DNA of 17,313 bases. Source: SAT2750 sp964476375 (GTDB lineage: Bacteria; Planctomycetota; Planctomycetia; Pirellulales; Pirellulaceae). Position 1 is the stretch's first letter. Every line of letters begins with the position of its first letter. The DNA lies in contig CAYYZW010000037.1 of assembly GCA_964476375.1 (NCBI GenBank), positions 1-17,313 on the forward strand. The letters are read 5' to 3'. The translations under genes were made by a program, and so were the position numbers. Positions 16,162-17,313 of this stretch are shown one piece after another. Below the pieces are notes generated by a model. The model worked only from the letters and a program-made list of their open reading frames with translations, was not told where the DNA came from and did not search any database.

Positions 16162-17313
16162 ACTGGATCTCCTCGGCACCGCGTTTGATGAGCCAGCGAC
16201 CGTTGACCGGGAGATCCTTGAAAACCTCCAGCTCCCCATCCGGCCAGCGTATAGAACATTCCTCCACCGCCCCGACATCTCCCACCCCCACGAGGAGTTC
16301 ACCCGGAGTCTGGGCGAGGCACGAATTGACCATGAAAAGGTCCCTGACGATGTTCCCCTGTTTCGTCTTGAGCATCACCCGGCAACCGCTCTCCAGCACC
16401 TTTCCATCTGCAGTCTGGAACTGAATGAGAACACGCGCGGCAGCGGATTCATACCGGTTGAGAAATAACCGTAGCGAACCTCCCCCGACCGATCCAACGA
16501 GCAGGTCGATACGGCCATCCCTGTTGAAATCCGCAGCAACCACCGAACGGGAGTCACTGTCGATATCCGCACCCGATGCAAAGGATCCGTCCAGGAAGCT
16601 TTCTTCCTCGCCCCGGTTCAGGAAAAGCCGGTTTCTCTCATAAGCACTCAGGTTGTCCCCATTTCGCGGCATGAAAAAGGCATTGCCCGTCCAGAATTCA
16701 CCCAGTTCGCTATCCAAAGCACCAAGTTCGGGCAGGTGGCATGTGCGGTCAAGTGGCTGTGACACGACAGCCCGCCACATGCATGTTCAGCCATCCGGTT
16801 TGCGGCGATCGAAACTCATAAAACCGGTCGTCGCATAAAGATCCAGCAGTCCATCGTTATCGACATCCAGGAAGGCCGGACCATAGGCCCAGCCGACGGT
16901 ATTCACCCCGCGGCCCAGGCTATTTTCACCATAAAAAGAATTCCCCTCCCGTCGCCGGTAAAGGCGGCTTCCCGCGCAGGCGCCCTGGATCTGAGGAAAT
17001 ATTCCTTCTGGATAATCCTCGTTACCAACCTGCCCAATGATCCTACGACCCATCTTGGAATACATGTTTGCCACGTAAAGTTCCGATATTCCATCATTAT
17101 CCAGGTCGCCGCTGGCAACCCCCATGCTGGTTGCATAATCGCTCGCCCTGGAAACCTCAGACAGATCTGCGAACGTTCCATCTCCCCGGTTCTTCAACAA
17201 GACATTCGAACCAAAGTCGTTGGCAATGTAGAGATCCGGGTACGCATCCTCATCATAATAGAACCACGAAGCCGCAAAGGATTTTCTCGCTCCACCCGCA
17301 GCCCCCGCCTCGA
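16109..17313 (-). CDS. CRTAC1-family FG-GAP/VCBS repeat protein with ASPIC/UnbV C-terminus and a likely selenocysteine codon (5' end outside the window)
   Basis: The minus-strand frame is open from the window edge to a TAA or equivalent stop at 16109-16111, except for one TGA at 16787-16789. Upstream of the TGA are calcium-binding FG-GAP repeats (DEDAYPDLYIANDFGSN, DLDNDGISELYVANMY, DVDNDGLLDLYATTGF). Downstream, in the same frame, come another repeat (DFNRDGRIDLLVGS) and the ASPIC/UnbV-type tail with CSIRWPDGELEVF. The repeat and tail parts thus form one protein interrupted by TGA in the stretch KPDG-TGA-TCMWR. The simplest reading is a selenocysteine in a Sec-Thr-Cys motif, supported by a hairpin just downstream. 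Otherwise it is a recent nonsense mutation. Such proteins are usually secreted; the N-terminus is not in view. The last 53 bases overlap the HU-protein gene. Callers without recoding would split it at about 16780/16787. Confidence 0.8.
16739..16782 (-). promoter_or_regulatory. Bacterial SECIS-like hairpin downstream of the in-frame TGA
   Basis: Four bases after the TGA, the mRNA-sense strand can fold into a long hairpin. The lower stem pairs GCATGTG (16782-16776) with CACATGC (16745-16739). After a single bulged G it continues with CGG (16774-16772) pairing CCG (16748-16746). The upper stem GCTGT pairs with ACAGC and closes a six-base loop, CGTGTC (16766-16761), with G as its second base. Seven bases bulge on the 3' side. 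The apical loop begins about 20 bases after the TGA. A G in the first two loop bases and this spacing fit the published bacterial SECIS pattern. It is fully within coding sequence, as in bacteria. Folding energy was not computed. Confidence 0.55.
16787..16789 (-). other. In-frame TGA, candidate selenocysteine codon
   Basis: On the minus strand this TGA lies between the codons for KPDG and TCMWR in one uninterrupted frame. The next Cys is two residues later, giving a Sec-x-Cys arrangement. No shift of frame is needed to join the two family-like halves. The SelA/SelB/SelC/SelD machinery is not in the window. Confidence 0.6.

Noticed and set aside
15196..16302. A 368-residue open frame on the minus strand
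   Set aside because: It lies opposite the HU-like protein and the end of the CRTAC1-type gene. It is rich in Gly, Arg and Asp with no recognisable domain.
16780..16790. Reading the CRTAC1-type gene as two separate genes or a plain pseudogene
   Set aside because: Both halves are in one frame, the family repeats run through, and a SECIS-like hairpin follows the TGA. A nonsense mutation cannot be excluded, but recoding explains more.

Overview
The window looks like a chromosomal piece of a GC-rich Gram-negative bacterium, most likely a member of the Planctomycetota. This rests on the gene mix: a Tat-exported cyclase-family enzyme, an Nramp-fold transporter with altered binding motifs, a sulfatase, a CRTAC1/ASPIC-UnbV repeat protein, a fused E1 alpha-beta, and many genes without a clear Shine-Dalgarno site. 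It is inference, since there is no rRNA or marker gene. No tRNA, rRNA, CRISPR array, insertion sequence or phage gene was recognised. Coding density is high and no gap exceeds about 150 bases.

Layout. At 1-255 (+) is the C-terminal tail of a protein that begins outside the window. It converges on two minus-strand genes: a Tat-exported cyclase-family hydrolase (272-1108) and a multi-pass membrane protein of unknown function (1171-2094). A short divergent region (2095-2275) separates these from a long plus-strand run. That run starts with an Nramp-related transporter (2276-3991), a 2-oxoacid dehydrogenase E1 with fused alpha and beta halves (4036-6048), the matching lipoyl E2 acyltransferase (6062-7231) and a small coiled-coil protein (7315-7836). 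An enolase-superfamily acid-sugar dehydratase lies on the minus strand (7843-8883). Divergent from it is a tightly overlapping cluster: a cytosolic sulfatase (9020-10504), a DUF997/YhdT-like small membrane protein (10491-10868) and a PanF-like sodium:solute symporter (10865-12511). A CnoX/YbbN-like thioredoxin-TPR protein (12592-13443), a fumarylacetoacetate-hydrolase-family enzyme (13459-14262) and a large protein with two HU/IHF-like domains and a membrane anchor (14413-16161) follow. The window ends in the 3' part of a minus-strand CRTAC1-family gene (16109-17313).

How the genes may work together. The symporter, cytosolic sulfatase, sugar-acid dehydratase and FAH-family hydrolase could form a route that imports a sulfated organic or sugar acid, removes the sulfate inside the cell, dehydrates it and cleaves a diketo acid. 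The E1/E2 pair could then oxidise the resulting 2-oxoacid to an acyl-CoA. E3 is not in the window. The pathway is inferred from families and neighbourhood only.

The strongest unexplained signal is in the last gene. The CRTAC1-family reading frame is interrupted by a single in-frame TGA (16787-16789 on the minus strand), and family-like sequence continues on both sides in the same frame. A long hairpin with bacterial SECIS-like geometry begins four bases after the TGA. This suggests a selenocysteine codon in a Sec-Thr-Cys motif, and that gene callers would split the gene in two. Other observations are the tandem HU-like domains, an EF-hand-type calcium loop inside the Nramp-related transporter, and that transporter's lack of the canonical metal-binding motifs.
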